Below, piece after piece: positions 23,340 to 33,046 of a DNA stretch of 64,000 nt. This DNA comes from Adiantum capillus-veneris. Its lineage: Eukaryota; Streptophyta; Polypodiopsida; Polypodiales; Pteridaceae. Below the pieces are notes generated by a model. It was not told the DNA's origin, searched no databases, and saw only the letters and a program-made list of their open reading frames with translations. Position numbers and translations under genes: made by a program. The first letter of the stretch is position 1; every line of letters starts with the position of its first letter. The stretch covers positions 24,430,513-24,494,512 of the forward strand of contig CM043968.1 in NCBI GenBank assembly GCA_014529385.2, in the 5' to 3' direction.

Positions 23340-25150
23340 CCTTTTAGAGCATCTTCTATCATTTGCTCTACATTTGGCATGGTTGTTGTTTGAACATTCT
23401 TTTTAGTGGTAGTCTCGCTCGCTACGGAGGAGGAGCTACTGGATGCAAAATCTGTATCCGCTGACACTTCTCCATAAACCGTACAGTTATCCACTAAGTA
23501 CAATGCCTCTCTCGTTACTTGCTCGAAACTTGTACAAGCTTTCAAGTGCAAGTCCTTCTTGAGAGTGTCGTTCCTCAGTCCCTCAATAAAGAGAACAGAT
23601 AGTCTGTCATCTTGTGGTCGTTCACGTACTGGACATCTCTCAATGTATTGTTTGAAGCGAAGTGAAGCTTCCTTCACTTTTTCGTGTTCTCTCTGTTTAA
23701 AAGCATATATTTGTGAGACCGTATTGTGCTTAATCCCTCGTTTTGAGAATTCCTCAGCAAACTCTCTTAGCAAATGGTCAATGTCATGGAATCCCCCAAT
23801 GTTCATTGGTTGAAACCATGTCAATGCAGTACCTTCTAGGGTAAGACCAAATCCCTCGTATTGTGTATGGAAATCTGTTATCTGCTCAGCTCTTAAGACG
23901 TGCTTAAAGAGTGACACATGTGCATACGGATCTCCTGAACCACCATACTTCTTTGGCATACACTTGGCTACTTGAGATGGTCTCATACGTCTATGATCTG
24001 CTACCAATCTCATTGCTCCTGTGTCTCGGCTAAAGCTTTCTCTAGCATCATGGACTTCATGGGTTACCCTTGTCGGTTCCCCTGCCCTGAATCTACTACT
24101 GGGAGGTAAATGTGACGGTTCCGCTTCAAACCTTGGACCTGGAGTGGTATAGGTGGGGATTGGAACTGCACTACCTCGATTCGTCTCCATTGACTCTCTG
24201 GAATGTAATGATCCCATTGGTCCGAGCTTCGAGTCCCAAGGTTGACTGAAAGAGTCAGCAACCTGAGTTCTTTGTCCTCCTGTTGTCATTGAGTTTCGCA
24301 GTCCATTTGTTGGTGCTGGTCTATGTGAGCTAGAAGTAACATAATACTGATGTAGTGGTCCCCCAAAGTATGTATATCCTTCTAATTCTTTCTTGCCCAT
24401 TGTTGAGTATTGCCTGCCATACTTATCGTAAGCGGCAATTTTCACTTCCGATCCCTCTGTGTAGGTAAAGACATAGAGTCTTTTTTGGTCTGTCAACTCT
24501 CCGGTGTAGGGTTCTTCACATCTATAATAGAGATCTTGCTCCCCATTATTATATTTGTACAGCCCCACATAGATGTTATCAGTGTTGATCCTTGTAGTTT
24601 CATTCTCTCTTCTTAACCTCGCATTAGGGAAGTTCATTATTGGTGCTTTCTCCTCGAGTTCTTCATCTATTTTGGCTTTGGTGCCCATCAATCCCCACTT
24701 GTCCACAATGTTAGGATTTAGGACTACCAAGTACATGGTACCCTCGTCATCTAGATATCTATCTCCGCTATAGCTCACAGGCACTAAGTCCTTGAACTCA
24801 CTAGGTCTATCTTCTATCTTTGCACAATAGCGGTCCATTCCATCTTTGTAGATCTTGGCACCTTGCTCATTGTCGTACTGGTATTTTATGAACAATAGCT
24901 TCATGGTGGCGGAAGGGTTTGATGATCCTGCTGCCATATTTTCTCTGTTGTTCAGGTTCAAGTGTTCCAAGTTTTCGGTGAAAATCTCGTAAGATCTCTC
25001 CGAAGAAGTATCAGAAACACTTCCTTCAAAGATCGGCTCTAATGGTTGCACCCAACTTTGGTTTACACTTCCCTCGGTTGATATGACACTTGCTGGTTCC
25101 CCTTGTTTTGGTTGATTATTCCGGAGATTCCTGCCCGATCTCAAATTCAT
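23303..25150 (-). CDS. element B gag
   Basis: The frame is open from 25213; the first in-frame ATG is at 25150 (MNLRSGRN), which I take as the start, giving about 615 residues. The N-terminal ~390 residues have no recognised domain but are conserved in C. Residues ~400-530 match the retrotransposon gag capsid domain (YGGSGDPYAHVSLFKHVL, LEGTALTWFQPM, FAEEFSKRGI). It ends by frameshift shortly before the zinc-knuckle region carried in other frames. Gag forms the cytoplasmic particle that packages RNA. Confidence 0.9.
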   Translation of the reverse strand: MNLRSGRNLRNNQPKQGEPASVISTEGSVNQSWVQPLEPIFEGSVSDTSSERSYEIFTENLEHLNLNNRENMAAGSSNPSATMKLLFIKYQYDNEQGAKIYKDGMDRYCAKIEDRPSEFKDLVPVSYSGDRYLDDEGTMYLVVLNPNIVDKWGLMGTKAKIDEELEEKAPIMNFPNARLRRENETTRINTDNIYVGLYKYNNGEQDLYYRCEEPYTGELTDQKRLYVFTYTEGSEVKIAAYDKYGRQYSTMGKKELEGYTYFGGPLHQYYVTSSSHRPAPTNGLRNSMTTGGQRTQVADSFSQPWDSKLGPMGSLHSRESMETNRGSAVPIPTYTTPGPRFEAEPSHLPPSSRFRAGEPTRVTHEVHDARESFSRDTGAMRLVADHRRMRPSQVAKCMPKKYGGSGDPYAHVSLFKHVLRAEQITDFHTQYEGFGLTLEGTALTWFQPMNIGGFHDIDHLLREFAEEFSKRGIKHNTVSQIYAFKQREHEKVKEASLRFKQYIERCPVRERPQDDRLSVLFIEGLRNDTLKKDLHLKACTSFEQVTREALYLVDNCTVYGEVSADTDFASSSSSSVASETTTKKNVQTTTMPNVEQMIEDALKGWHHTKNHCQKH

Positions 25151-26557
25151 CAATTCCCCTAAAGGACTGTAGCTTTTCCGTCTCGGCAATTTGTTTTCCC
25201 CAAGTTTTTGTGGTCAGAATTGATCCAAACTGACTGATAATTGGTCAATTGTTTAATCTTGTCAGTTGGACAACTTATGTTTCATCAAGTGAGAATTTTG
25301 TTACTGTTATGCTGAAAAACAAAATCATACGCGTATAATGTCTTTTTTCACAGATTTTGTTTATTTTGGTTATGCTCACTCTCAGTGACCCCTTTATGCT
25401 CTGTTCACTCACAAAATTCAGTTTGAACTCTGTTTGAGCAAGTTATGGCTAGCTCAGGCTTTTCTTGGCAATTTCCCGCTTTTGACTTGTTTTTTGGGTC
25501 AATTGTGATCCAAATGGTATGAAACTTGAAATATAACCTCTAGACAGCTATTACAATGGATCTGTGTTAGCAAAGTATCAAAATATGTCCAAAATTAGGT
25601 CAAAGACATCATACGCGTATGATGTCTTTTTCATCAATTTGGGTCCAAACTTGATATTTATGCTTTCAACAGTGTTTGTAACAATCTTGTCAGGTCAGAC
25701 TTCAAAAATAAGTAGTGGATGTGCCAAAAGACATGATACGCGTATGATGTCTTTTGTCCCAGATTTTGACTATTTTTGGTTTTAAGCCTTCTCCAATGTT
25801 TATAATTGAGTTTCAAGTGTTTTTGTCAGGTTTGAATGTAAAAACAAGATTTGAATCCAAAATTTCCTATTCTTTGCGTTTCTTGGACTCCGACTTGTCT
25901 TTTTGGGTTCTTGGAGTGTTAATGCTCTTGTGTTAAGTTGATCTTAGGGTAAAACCCCCCTTCTAAACACTCTGGCAATGTCAAATTTTCAATTTTAGTC
26001 TCTGTTTAGGTTCTAAGACATCATACGCGTATGATGTCTAAAGTTGCAGATTTCCAGTTTTTCAGCACAGAACTCTTCCAATAGCTCTTTTAAGTGCTCA
26101 GCAACAATCAGTTACACAGAAAATTTTTCTGAACTTGTGTATTGCATATTTCACTACCAAAGCAACTTTTTCAGTGATCTAACATGCAATCAAACACATC
26201 AAGCAAATAGAACACCAATTGATAGCTCTAGATCAGGATCAAATCAGGCCCTACCTAAGCTACTTCTAATCATAAAATGGATTTTTTGCAATTGAAAATA
26301 TAAAGAGATTTACTACCACACAAGGAGTAGCAAATGCTTTTTATGTCAACAACCACTTAAACACCATAGAAAACAATCTAATCTAAGCTAAACTAAAAAT
26401 ACTGTCAACGCGGAAGACCCAGGAATACCCCACTTCCTAGTATCTCTCGAGACCTTCGGAGTCCACCACTCCTAGATCTTTTCTAACTAAAGTATACAAA
26501 GTAGTTTATACGACTCACCTCGTAGGATTAGTCTAAGGTCACCTACTTAGGGCTCTC
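25151..26557 (-). other. leader of element B, non-coding
   Basis: About 1.4 kb between the primer site and gag. It contains the second palindrome array and no credible reading frame. It is unusually long for a gypsy leader and probably carries packaging and translation signals, which I cannot locate. Confidence 0.6.
25320..26039. repeat. palindrome array of element B, leader (4 copies)
   Basis: The same palindrome as at 12.9-13.9 kb. Perfect copies lie at 25604-25627 and 26016-26039, one with a single mismatch at 25729-25752 and a degenerate one at 25320-25343. Start distances are 284, 125 and 287 bp, close to the first three distances (282, 135, 285) of the other array. The same spacing rule thus occurs in both non-coding parts of the element. 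Confidence 0.95.
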
Positions 26558-26576
26558 GTCCCCGGCAGCGGCGCCA
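26558..26576 (-). other. primer binding site of element B
   Basis: On the minus strand TGGCGCCGCTGCCGGGGAC begins two bases from the right LTR. It closely matches the complement of the plant tRNA-Asp 3' end used by Athila/Tat elements. Confidence 0.9.
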
Positions 26577-26578
26577 AA

Positions 26579-27518
26579 TGTTAAGGCGGTTACGCCGCTA
26601 GCGGAAGCTAAATAGCGAGAACTCAACCAACAACAGAATTTGTCAGACGAGGACGGAGCTTGACCCGCAGGCGCATGGAAACAACTAGGTGGGTGTCAAA
26701 TCACCTACTCGACCTTCTAATGACAATCACTACTAAGGAAATCAAATCTAAGTTCTAAAACACGCAAGTGACTGAAATCCGTACTACGAACGAATGCTAT
26801 ACGAAACAGGATCTAGAATCATCGAATCGATCTCAAACTCAAGGGGAAGTCTATACACTAGGTAAGAACAACACCCTAAAGACTTGAACTGCAAAATCAA
26901 CCTATAACCACTCCGTGCGGTAAACGCGTATGAAGACGGGCCGAAAATTACAGGTGACCGAAACTTGACCCCGATGGTACGAATGTGTAGCTCTACTCGT
27001 TGTGGTTCTATAGATATGCTGCACGCTCTATTCCGACACACGAGTTGGAAGAAAACTCACACCGAAGCTCGTAGGAACTTACCACACGTAGAAGCCGATA
27101 GTGCGCACTCTTGGTATCTGTGCGTAGCTCTCGCCGTTGCTAACACAATGGCGGTGTCGCTTCTCCAATGGCGGCCCCGTAGCTCGCGTAGCAAGAAGAT
27201 AAGACTCTCTCTCACTCTCTCTCTCTCAGACACAGTCACGGCGCTCCAAAACTCCTTTTGATTAATAATTGAATCCCCCCTTTTAGGTTACAAAACTTTG
27301 GCTTATATACCTCAGCCTTGGAGGTGAAAACATCTCTAATTATTTACATCAGCAGGTGAAATTACGTCGGGATTACAAGCTGGAAACTCAATTGAGTCCC
27401 GTTACTTAATGAATGGCTCAAATCAAAATTAATGTCGGAAAGACATTTATTACAATCAATGGTTACAAAATGATGGGTGTGAACAAAAATGCGGGTGTGA
27501 TCCTCTGCTGGCTCAACA
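26579..27518 (-). repeat. element B 5' LTR (right copy)
   Basis: 940 bp, bounded by TGTTAAGG and CTCAACA, next to the primer site. Differences from the left copy are one A/G near 26937, one T/A in the TC run near 27214 and one A/G near 27484. In element sense it would hold the promoter; a TATATAAG-like box is at about 27299-27308. Confidence 0.97.
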
Positions 27519-27523
27519 GGTTT
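27519..27523 (+). repeat. target site duplication of element B (right)
   Basis: GGTTT, identical to 8489-8493. It marks the point where the integrase gene of element A resumes. Confidence 0.95.
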
Positions 27524-27947
27524 AGACTTTGTAGGCCCAATTAGTCCGGCAGCTCGTAGCACTCAATCTTGATATATTATCATTGTTACTGACTATGTGA
27601 CAAAGGGGACGGAAGCCAGGGCAACACGTAAGGCTGATGCAAGTTCAACTGTCGAGTTTCTCTTTGAAAACATTATTACAAGATTTGGTTGTCCCTTTGA
27701 GATTGTGAGTGACAATGGCACTCATTTTATAAATGGTGTGATAAAGTAACTTACGACAAACTTCATGATAGCTCACCATAAGTCTACACCGTATTACCCA
27801 CAAGCAAATGGCCAAGTTGAGAGTACCAACAAGACCTTAATCTATATCTTGACCAAACGGTGGAAGCTCATTGCACAGATTAGGATTTGAAGCTGACTTC
27901 ATCCCTATGGAAAGTGGCTGTCAATTGTACACCATTCAAAATGGTAT
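27519..27947 (+). pseudogene. element A integrase catalytic core (3' half of split gene)
   Basis: Continues from 8493 through FVGPISPAA. The DDE acids can be read as D in IVTDYVTKG, D in VSDNGTHFIN and E in GQVESTNKT. Stops and frameshifts interrupt it, including a stop after NGVIK and disorder before 27948. Removing B and one GGTTT would restore the original junction. Confidence 0.8.
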
Positions 27948-28748
27948 ATGGCCAAGAAGCAGTTATGCCATGGGAGTTTGAAATTCCGTAGCTTCCAAGA
28001 AGTTTGGGATGGTAACCCTTTAGTTCAGCGCTTATACATCCTTGAGAGGCTAGATGATGAAAGGCAATTGGCTGTGCAAAACGCACTTGCTGAGAAAGAT
28101 AGGAGGAAGAAATGGTTTGACTGTCATCTAAAGAACAAAGATTTCAATGTTGGTGATAAAGTTCTTATGTATGGAGTGCATAACGGAAAAAAAAAGTTGA
28201 AATATGCGGGAAAAGGACCATATAGAGTATGTGAAATTACCCCGCAAGGTACCATTTGTGTGGAGACTCTTGATGGAGTTGAAACCATCGGATTCCTCAA
28301 TGGGAGTAAATTCAAAAGGTATTATGATCCTCTAAGCCAGGAAGAGTTACAAGCCATCCATCAAAAGAAAGCAGCCAAAGAGCAGACAGAGCTTAAAAAG
28401 ATCCGAGCAAGAGTTGAGGCTCGAGAAAGACAGCAATGTCTTAGACACCAACGAGAGGCTAATTTGCGAATCATGGAAGCTTTTTTTAAAGACACCGAGG
28501 ATGATTCATTGGAATATGAGCCACCTCTACGATATCCAATTGAACTAAATAGCCTCTATGGGAGAGTACTATATAATGCATTATTGGATACAGGAGCTCA
28601 ACATAATTTGTTATCCTATGGAGTTTGGTGCCAGTTAGGGAATCCACCTCTATCTGAGAGTATTATCCAAATCAAGGGTGTCAACAAAAAAAAACTACAG
28701 TTTTTGGAATCTAGCACACTTCTGTCAGTTATGAAAATTGGGTTGTAG
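27948..28748 (+). CDS. element A integrase C-terminus and start of PR2
   Basis: 266 codons. The N-terminal part contains KKWFDCHLKNKDFNVGDKVL and KLKYAGKGPYRVCEITPQGT, the GPY/F module of integrase, then a Lys/Arg/Glu helix (QEELQAIHQKKAAKEQ). Next comes a retropepsin-like start, NALLDTGAQHNLLSYG, with the D-T-G triad at 28587-28595. A stop follows 51 residues later and the domain continues in another frame. The same integrase-PR2 order occurs in B and H. Confidence 0.8.
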   Translation: MAKKQLCHGSLKFRSFQEVWDGNPLVQRLYILERLDDERQLAVQNALAEKDRRKKWFDCHLKNKDFNVGDKVLMYGVHNGKKKLKYAGKGPYRVCEITPQGTICVETLDGVETIGFLNGSKFKRYYDPLSQEELQAIHQKKAAKEQTELKKIRARVEARERQQCLRHQREANLRIMEAFFKDTEDDSLEYEPPLRYPIELNSLYGRVLYNALLDTGAQHNLLSYGVWCQLGNPPLSESIIQIKGVNKKKLQFLESSTLLSVMKIGL

Positions 28749-29089
28749 CTCAAGACTTTTTGGTCATGCCTGTTGAAACTATAGAGGATAATATAAACCT
28801 AGGATTCACATGGATGATAGCCACCAAATGCACTATTTATTGGGGAAATGGGGGTGTAACAACGCAAAAAAAAACTCTTAGCCCTGCCACTCAAGCCATA
28901 GTCCCTGAGATATTGCCTCTTAAGGAAATAAAACCCAAAACATTGCATGTCCAAGAGGTTGAACCATATGTCCCCATAGCCCAACTCTCTAGAGATTCAA
29001 CTGTTGTAGTTGAAATAAAGCTTGAGACACACAAGACCCATCCTAATATAACAAGAAAACATACAAGTGGGTCCCTAAAGCTTCTTTAA
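28749..29089 (+). pseudogene. element A PR2 C-terminal half
   Basis: VMPVETIEDNINLGFTWMIA and the following CTIYW align by position with VVEDQATQHPLLLGQPWQ and NAMIDW in B, i.e. the last strand-helix-strand of the second retropepsin-like domain. The segment ends in a basic stretch leading to the first KWVPK motif (about 29062). Confidence 0.6.
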
Positions 29090-29620
29090 TGACCATAGCT
29101 AGTGCTAAAAGACAGGAGCCTGGTAAGAGACATCCCACTCGCCCCAAGAAATGTAAAGAAACGTTGTGTTGGATTCCCAAAAAACTATTGGAAGCCCAAG
29201 GCTACTATGAAGGAAATGATCAAATATGGGTGCAAAAATGTAAATTGTGCTCTTACCTGTCACCTGACCCATGTGATCCCAATCCTGTAGCTCAAGAACA
29301 AATTGAAGATTGCGGGAAGGGAAAGATCATAGAATGCTACACACCTATTTCCGAGCTAGTTTGGGTACCAAAGAAAGAACGATTTTTTCCACCTAGCTCA
29401 GGAATAGGGAAGTCAAATGAAGCTTCTTGCTCTTCATGTAGTTCATATACGGAAATAGAATCTTTGACACAACCTCCACCTACCATTGTACATATCTATA
29501 TAACAAGGAAGAGTTTGCACCTCCCATTGTAAGTTCATCACCTACAACAACGTTGCAAATAAAATCATGGGAGAGTACCTTATCACCCTTGTAACTAGAT
29601 GATACGCATAGGACAATCAA
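29089..29620 (+). pseudogene. element A W-x-P-K tail
   Basis: The open part, 29089-29532, carries CWIPKKLLEAQGYYEGN, DQIWVQK and LVWVPKKE. KWVPKA lies just upstream in a different frame. The module W-I-P-K-x2-L-x-A-Q-G-[YF]-[YF]-x-G-N-x-Q-I-W recurs in element C. Function unknown; basic and low in complexity. Confidence 0.65.
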
Positions 29621-29709
29621 AAACTATTTGTTAAAGCCTTCACCCATAACAACTTGAAACAATTGGTTTCAAAGTTGACGACATCATTCCAAAAGGTATA
29701 ATCTACCCA

Positions 29710-29722
29710 AGGAAGGGGGGAG
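29710..29722 (+). other. polypurine tract
   Basis: AAGGAAGGGGGGAG directly precedes TGTTTGCTGACAG. It is in the plus orientation of element A and lies right after its coding tail, so it marks a 3' LTR start here. Confidence 0.75.
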
Positions 29723-30036
29723 TGTTTGCTGACAGTCATCATTCACTGAATCCCCTCTCAACCTTCCTCCCTGACCTCTCAATCTCCAATTTTAGGGAAT
29801 GTATATATAAACCCTTATACTCACAAAAACAAGATAAAAAATTAAAAGAGCAAGAGCCACCAAACAATAATCTTGAAACTTACAAGTTCTATACATAACA
29901 CAAAATCATAAAAATACATTATGCACAAGGACACGACCTTTTGACACCACCAAACAATAATCTTGAAACTTACAAGTTCTATACATAACACAAAATCATA
30001 AAAATACATTATGCACAAGGACACGACCTTTTGACA
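29723..30036 (+). repeat. candidate 3' LTR start of element A
   Basis: Starts TGTTTGCTGACAG after the polypurine tract and has a TATA-like GTATATATAA near 29799. It may end at TTTTGACA (29946 or 30036), or be the first part of a ~2.2-kb LTR reaching 31925. No second copy of this start is present at the left end of A, which would fit a truncated left LTR. Confidence 0.45.
29857..30036 (+). repeat. two identical 90-bp tandem units
   Basis: The unit beginning CCACCAAACAATAATC and ending CCTTTTGACA is present twice, at 29857 and 29947, with no difference that I can see, so the duplication is recent. Confidence 0.95.
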
Positions 30037-31490
30037 TGACCCTTATAATATTTGCAATCTAACCATCATCTAGGTGGAGGCTAGTACGCTAGAGTCATCC
30101 ACTCCTGCCTTGGGTAAGAGGTACCCTTGTTACTTTTCACAAGTGGTTCACATGAGTCTTTCTCGTGCTTGCCTGTGAATGGGATTTGGTAAGTATTTCT
30201 AGCATGTGAGAGGAATTTCAATGAGTTAGAATGGCTGATACGTCTCTTGACCACGACTGATCCATGCTTAGTAGAGAGTGTTTCTCCCATTGCACAAGCC
30301 TCCCATTTTGATCAAGATGACTATAGACATATAGTGACCTTCTAAGAAAACATTGGTGCCTCTAATGATGAAGACAATTTACATGATTACATGGATGGCA
30401 CATATGGTCTCACGGATGATGACTTTGTTTTTTGCGATGATGAGGATAGGGGTTTAGCCTTAGGGTTTCCCCCCAATCTCTACAATATCATATTCCCTTG
30501 ACTCTCTAGGGGGAGTGCAAATAATTAGGTTAGGGTTCCTTATGTTGTTTAATTGTGTTCAATAAGGGTTGGTACCTCTTTCCACTAATGTGCCTCTGGA
30601 AGGTGTATGTTTGCTGGTGACTATTGTGTAGTTTGTGACTACATAAGGATGCTTTCAAAGGACAACGACAATGGATGTTTTACATGTTACAATGGATGTT
30701 CTCCATTATATCAGGTGTACTACTTCCTTTTATCTATGCTTTCCATAGTTACATATTTGCATCTTGTCATTTGAGTTTCTAACAATGCATAAAATTTATG
30801 AAGTTGTAACATTGCCAATTTAGATGCTATAATTTTCAAACTTCTAGTATCTTGTTCTTCTCTTTGAGTTTGGTCTATTAGTTGGCTTTAAGTAGGTATC
30901 AAGACCTTAGGTTAAAATAGGCCACTTAATTGATGACTTTAATTCCTAAATAGTCTATTAATTGTAGTAACTTAAGCAATGTTTTAGGCTATGAGGATAT
31001 AGTTCTCTCTAGCTTATTCCACCAAAGTGTGACTTGTGTTGTGGAAGTCCATGTGTTAAGCTGGTATTTGAGACCTTGAGTCTCCCGCTAGTTTATGCTC
31101 AAGCTGGTATTTGAGACCTCCAATCTCACAGCTGCTAGTATTTGAGACCTCAAGTCCCACAACTACTTGTAGAAACTATGAACACAACAAAAAAGAGAGA
31201 GAAAAAGAAAACAAATAGCACAAACTTCCTTGTATTTTATGTTAATCACACTTAAGTGGTATAAGTGAGAAGATCACTAGTCTTTAGACCCCGAGGAGCA
31301 TTCCTAGTCGACATTTTTTTAATTAACGTTGATCAATCTAGTACTTACTTTAGCCCTAGCTCTTGTGTACTTCTCTTAGAGTCAACTTAATAGACCTTAA
31401 CTCAATTGCATTTCATTCAAGCACTACTCTTGTTCTAGTTGGCAATGTTACAATTCATGAATTTTTTTGCATTTCCTAGAATATCATAAC
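30037..31490 (+). other. unassigned region between candidate LTR and right LTR repeat
   Basis: Mostly AT-rich and non-coding. One stretch (about 30240-30500) reads as an acidic peptide, with TTDPCLVESVSP recalling NVDPMLLESVHV in the A gag-like frame near 3000, followed by DDDFVFCDDEDRG. It could be a gag-like fragment or the inside of a long LTR. Three spaced repeats of TATTTGAGACCT lie near 31064-31150. Confidence 0.4.
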
Positions 31491-31925
31491 TGGAACATTC
31501 AAGGATTAGTTGGCTAAGCATGGGTGCCCAAGAGTGAATGGCCGAGCTCATATAAAAGTCACCTAAACCTAAAAATCACTCATTCTCTTGTTTGTGCAAT
31601 TGAAGAGTGCTCTTGCTCCATATCCATCTTCTTCTTCATCTCCTTGTGTGTGTGTGTATGCGTGAGAGAGAGAGAGAGAGTATGTGTGTGTGATCGAGTT
31701 TTGCGATGGCACGGTGGCGGCGAGGCGATTGAGCACGGCACGGTGGAAGCTCCCTCTTCTTCACGGCGAGGAATCCTCCACGAAGGCGAGCATAGGGAGG
31801 TGAGTGACACACCCTTGCTCTCTTGAGCTTTCTAGATTAGTCTGGTTGTGTGCCTGCAGTCATCTGTGGCTCGCACATAGTGTACAGCAAGTCCCTTGCA
31901 GTGAGACGTGCGACAGACGCGTACA
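31491..31925 (+). repeat. 3' LTR repeat of element A (right copy)
   Basis: Matches 1343-1883, with the same TATA-like CATATAAAAG near 31550 and a short microsatellite. It begins TGGAACATTC and ends GCGTACA. No polypurine tract precedes it, which argues that the LTR really begins further left. Confidence 0.6.
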
Positions 31926-32387
31926 CTTGTCCTATCTGTCTCAGATCTGCAACCACCTCCAACTTAAAAGCATCGTAACTTGCACAACATGGCTCCGTTT
32001 GATGACCGTCTGGACCTGTTCCTTCCGCAGTTCAAGCTCTACACATCTGGACCAAAACCAGCACCTTAAACATTCTTCACCTGCCACCCTATCTGGCCCT
32101 ATCTGGAGCCCATCTTGGTCTAGAAACCTACATGAAGCATACATCTCCGACACTTGCTGTGACATAACAGGTGTTAATACTATTCATAATTTGGCAAAGC
32201 CTTGAATAACTATGCAGATTTGCATCTTTCACCCCGTTCCCGGAAAGCGGCATGACATCCACCCCCTCTAACATCCTCTGGTATGTGCCAATCTTTAGAA
32301 GTCCTCCAAGGCAACATCATCATCAGAAGACGCACCCTCATCATCTAAATCCCTATCTTCAGACACGTAGAAGTCTCCACTTTCAAT
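31926..32387 (-). other. non-coding flank, probably 3' untranslated part of element D
   Basis: No credible gene. Lies between the right end of A and the integrase C-terminus of D, both on the expected strand for D. Pyrimidine-rich with no recognisable motif. Confidence 0.4.
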
Positions 32388-32715
32388 TTAAAGCTCTATA
32401 TCCCTTTTCTTATACATTTTGACACATTTTTTTGTAATTAGAACCTTTAGCTCTGTACCGTCCAATTTGCATAACTTGTAGGTAGCATTAGGAAGAGCAT
32501 GTTTGACCACATAAGGGCCAAACCACCACTTAACCATTTTGCGCATAGCTGTGTACTGATTATCTAAACTGCTTAAACAAGAACCCAATCCCCTTCTTGA
32601 ATAGTGCTTGGTCACAGCCTATGTCGTTTATCAAATGCATCCTTGTTCTTTAAACGAGCATTTCTCAGTTTCTCCTTTGCAGTTTCCATATCCTTATTTC
32701 TCCTTTCCAATTGAT
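32388..32715 (-). pseudogene. element D integrase C-terminus
   Basis: Minus-strand frames read RRNKDMETAKEKLRNARLKN...FDKRHRL and WFGPYVVKHALPNATYKL, the coiled helix and GPY/F module of a gypsy integrase. The reading crosses the copia insertion: the residues left of F continue those right of it once F and one GAATC are removed. Frameshifts are present. Confidence 0.75.
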
Positions 32716-32720
32716 GAATC
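32716..32720 (-). repeat. target site duplication of element F (left)
   Basis: GAATC directly precedes the left LTR; the same bases follow the right LTR at 37907-37911. Confidence 0.95.
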
Positions 32721-32999
32721 TGTTGAAGATGATGAAATAGGAAACAGAAGGAAGACAGCAACTCAGAGTAGGAAGAAGATGGAGAAGGAGAAGACACAGA
32801 GCTTGTGTACGAGATCTCTGTAGTCTCTCTCTTTGTATTGGAATAATAGTGTATGTACAAACTCAGAGCTACAAAGCTTATATGAAACCCTAAGAGATCA
32901 GGTGTCCTTTCACACCGGATGTCCAGGGGGAAAAACCCAGTGGGAGAAAAGTGCCCCTGGTGAAGCGCGTATACACACTAACACTACTACATGTCTACA
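32721..32999 (-). repeat. element F 3' LTR
   Basis: 279 bp from TGTTGAAG to TCTACA. It contains GGGAAAAACCCAGTGGGAGA, a motif also present in the right LTR, in the remnant at 41540 and in related form in G. Its complement resembles the TTTTTCCCAC-type motif common in plant copia LTRs. Confidence 0.96.
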
Positions 33000-33008
33000 A
33001 ATCCCCCC
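33000..33008 (-). other. polypurine tract of element F
   Basis: GGGGGGATT on the minus strand, directly abutting the left LTR. G has the same tract at 49074-49082. Confidence 0.85.
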
Positions 33009-33046
33009 TGTAGTGATAGTGTGAATCCGTACAAGGTAGCAGATCA

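Larger units (their letters stand above)
8494..27518 (-). mobile_element. element B: 19-kb Ty3/gypsy retrotransposon, minus strand
   Basis: A complete insertion with two 940-bp LTRs (3 substitutions between them), a GGTTT target duplication, a primer site inside the right LTR and a polypurine tract inside the left LTR. In element sense, from right to left, it holds: LTR, primer site, leader with palindromes, gag, PR1, RT, RNase H, two HHCC modules, integrase, PR2, W-x-P-K tail, a spacer, a second palindrome array, a coiled-coil reading frame, polypurine tract, LTR. The GPL/F-type integrase end has no chromodomain, so with the tRNA-Asp-like primer site it looks closest to the Athila/Tat side of plant gypsy elements (inference). 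It interrupts the integrase of element A. Confidence 0.95.

Noticed and set aside
12904-26039. Palindromes read as CRISPR-like repeats
   Set aside because: Repeats are too far apart (125-287 bp), spacers are not of constant size, and the setting is a plant retroelement.
31926-32387. Possible host gene fragment next to element A
   Set aside because: Only a short plus-strand frame without motifs; position fits the 3' untranslated part of D.
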